A DNA stretch of 64,000 bases from Moanibacter sp964542645 (GTDB lineage Bacteria; Verrucomicrobiota; Verrucomicrobiia; Opitutales; UBA2987). A program made the position numbers and the translations under genes. Of the stretch, positions 62,538 to 64,000 are shown one piece after another. Numbering within the stretch: position 1 is the first letter of the stretch; every line of letters starts with the position of its first letter. The stretch spans positions 62,001 through 126,000 of the forward strand of contig CAZIUG010000015.1 of the NCBI GenBank assembly GCA_964542645.1, in the 5' to 3' direction. A model generated the notes under the pieces. It saw only the letters and a program-made list of their open reading frames with translations. It was not told the DNA's origin and made no database searches.

Positions 62538-64000
62538 GAGATGAGTTCCTCCGAACCCCTTCTGAGCAAACCGAAGAAGTGAGAGTTCGAGTCTGCTAAG
62601 AGGTCAGAACGTTTACCGTGTTCTCGAATGTATCCATTTTCCAGGATTAAAATACGATCGACCTTCTGGACCGTTTCGAGACGGTGAGCAATGATGATTC
62701 CTGTTCTGTTCTCGAGAAGGCGCTCTACTGCAAGGTTTATGGTTCTTTCAGTTGCTGGATCTAGTCTCGAAGAAGGCTCGTCTAGTATAATCAACCCAGG
62801 ATCCTTAAGAAAGACTCGTGTAAATGCGAGGAGCTGGGCCTCTCCTGCCGAGAGACGTGATTTTCTAGAATTCATCTGACTGTCAAGTCCGTCAGGCAGG
62901 GAATCATACCAGCGACCAAGGCCTAGATCTCTAAGTGTAGTCACAATTTTTTCATCCGGTATTCCCTCTTTAAAAAGAGTCAAATTTTGACGTAAATTAG
63001 CATTGAAAAGGTGAACATCCTGAGTGACCAATCCAATATTTCGGCGTAGATCTTCGACTCGCACATCCAATATCGATTGCCGACCAATCCTAATTTCTCC
63101 TTTCTCCATTTCATGAAGTCTAAAGATTAGACGTGTGATCGTGGTTTTACCGCTACCAGTCCTTCCAAGTAACCCTAGCTTTTCACCCGGGTTGAGAGTG
63201 AAATCGATATCGTTTAAAACCGGCTCTCCAGAATTATATGAGAAAGTGACTTGCCTAAACTGGACTCCGAATGGACGGATCGAAGCGAGGTTGTGATGAC
63301 CCGTACGTACTTTCGTTTTAATTCGATGAAGTTCTTCGATTCGTTTGAGACCAGCAGTTGCTCGCTGCAGTTCATTAATCTGCCGACTGATCTGAAATAT
63401 AGGCTCGTGAAGCATCGAAGTGTAATGGACAATCAAAAATACATCCCCTATCGTGAAGACCGATGTCTGGTATAGCCAAATACCCATTCCCATTGCTAAA
63501 GCAAATCCGAGGACGTACATAAAACCAGTAATAGCTCGCAGCAGTTCATTCATTAGTTCCGATCTCTTGACCCGCCTATACAGATCACGATTCACACCAT
63601 GAAATCGGTTTAGGATGTAATTACCCGAGCCGCTGGTTCGTATGTCTTCGAGGCCAAAAATCCGCTCCTCAAGAAAACCGAAGAGGCGGGCATAACCTTC
63701 TCTCTCTTCCGTATAGATGGGAACCGCAATATTCCTTGTGAGATTGAGGATGATTAAGGCGACAATTGAAAACAGGGTGAGAGCAAAACCCACTCGCCAA
63801 TCTTCAATAAAAACTAGAACGATCACACCGAGGAGCAAAACCACACCCCCTAGGACTTGAATTAGAAATTGAGAGAAAAAACTCGAAAGTGCGGTTGTGT
63901 CTCCATCGACTCGTTCCATCATTTCTCCAGGAGTTCTTTGCTGATGGAAACTCATGTCTAATTTCAAACAATGAAGTGCAAGATTGTTACGCATTTCGTT
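62534..64000 (-). CDS. Heterodimeric ABC exporter subunit, canonical Walker B (cut by window end)
   Basis: About 489 codons are visible; the first ATG inside (63994) is internal, because the usual N-terminal ~80-100 residues (first helices) are missing and the frame stays open to the window edge. Visible: membrane helices (VLGGVVLLLGVIVLVF and others), Walker A GRTGSGKTT, signature LSAGEAQLLAFTRVF, Walker B GLIILDEPSSRLD with the catalytic Glu, and H-loop IIAHRLE. It pairs with the downstream subunit: one canonical and one degenerate ATPase site. Confidence 0.87.
   Translation of the reverse strand, partial: NEMRNNLALHCLKLDMSFHQQRTPGEMMERVDGDTTALSSFFSQFLIQVLGGVVLLLGVIVLVFIEDWRVGFALTLFSIVALIILNLTRNIAVPIYTEEREGYARLFGFLEERIFGLEDIRTSGSGNYILNRFHGVNRDLYRRVKRSELMNELLRAITGFMYVLGFALAMGMGIWLYQTSVFTIGDVFLIVHYTSMLHEPIFQISRQINELQRATAGLKRIEELHRIKTKVRTGHHNLASIRPFGVQFRQVTFSYNSGEPVLNDIDFTLNPGEKLGLLGRTGSGKTTITRLIFRLHEMEKGEIRIGRQSILDVRVEDLRRNIGLVTQDVHLFNANLRQNLTLFKEGIPDEKIVTTLRDLGLGRWYDSLPDGLDSQMNSRKSRLSAGEAQLLAFTRVFLKDPGLIILDEPSSRLDPATERTINLAVERLLENRTGIIIAHRLETVQKVDRILILENGYIREHGKRSDLLADSNSHFFGLLRRGSEELIS

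Noticed and set aside
1..64000. CRISPR arrays, insertion sequences, phage genes, attachment sites
   Set aside because: No spaced direct repeats, transposase, integrase or phage structural motifs were seen on either strand.

Overview
The window reads as a chromosomal segment of an uncultured-looking, Gram-negative-type bacterium with moderate, slightly AT-leaning base composition. It has a lipobox on ModA, a molybdate ABC importer, PgsA and GpsA of the bacterial type, and frequent GTG/TTG starts. No rRNA, phage, transposon, integrase or CRISPR is visible. The many phytanoyl-CoA dioxygenase (PhyH) and enolase-superfamily paralogues, with housekeeping genes between them, recall marine polymer- or dissolved-organic-matter-degrading lineages (Verrucomicrobiota and relatives, Poribacteria/Latescibacterota-like groups, or SAR202). 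I lean weakly to the PVC side but cannot decide from sequence alone.

Layout. 1-3923: end of argB, then argD, argF and argG on the plus strand. 3957-9627: a first catabolic patch (enolase-superfamily dehydratase, DRE-TIM aldolase, sugar isomerase/epimerase, beta-propeller lactonase, HpaI-type aldolase). 9811-12769: larE-larB-larC, the nickel-pincer cofactor pathway, overlapping by 4 nt at each junction, with no LarA enzyme in view. 12980-21178: housekeeping genes (trmL, aroQ, pgsA, coaD, an MFS gene, gpsA, a small membrane protein, modABC, tRNA-Arg-UCU). 21273-22016: Sfp-type phosphopantetheinyl transferase. 22263-60550: a long accessory region. It holds a Gfo/Idh/MocA-PhyH-ANKH-like run, a lone molybdenum hydroxylase large subunit facing a PqqD-like protein, an alcohol dehydrogenase, and five more enolase-superfamily enzymes. 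It also holds a second lactonase and a second sugar isomerase, aldo/keto reductase, SDR, DapA-like aldolase, three more PhyH proteins (one fused to a degenerate Nudix domain), amidase, M81 peptidase, ketopantoate-reductase-like protein, acyl-CoA ligase, Ldh-type dehydrogenase, ThDP enzyme and cupin. 60774-64000: two subunits of a heterodimeric ABC exporter, the second cut by the window edge.

How the genes may work together (inference). The accessory genes supply the steps of non-phosphorylative sugar-acid catabolism: oxidation (Gfo/Idh/MocA, SDR), lactone opening (two lactonases), dehydration or epimerisation (six enolase-superfamily enzymes), retro-aldol cleavage (HpaI, DapA-like and DRE-TIM aldolases) and aldehyde reduction (AKR, ADH). 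The clearest coupled pair is a galactonate-dehydratase-like enzyme 13 nt ahead of a DapA-like aldolase (35993-38084). A second possible theme at 51582-60166 is CoA ligase + PhyH hydroxylases + ThDP lyase, the enzyme classes used in alpha-oxidation. The molybdate importer could serve the molybdenum hydroxylase.

Most interesting points: a bacterial homologue of the animal progressive ankylosis protein ANKH; the PhyH-pseudo-Nudix fusion; lar maturation genes without their enzyme; a solo molybdenum hydroxylase beside a stand-alone PqqD-like protein; and a dense set of catabolic paralogues with no recognisable transcription factor in 64 kb.
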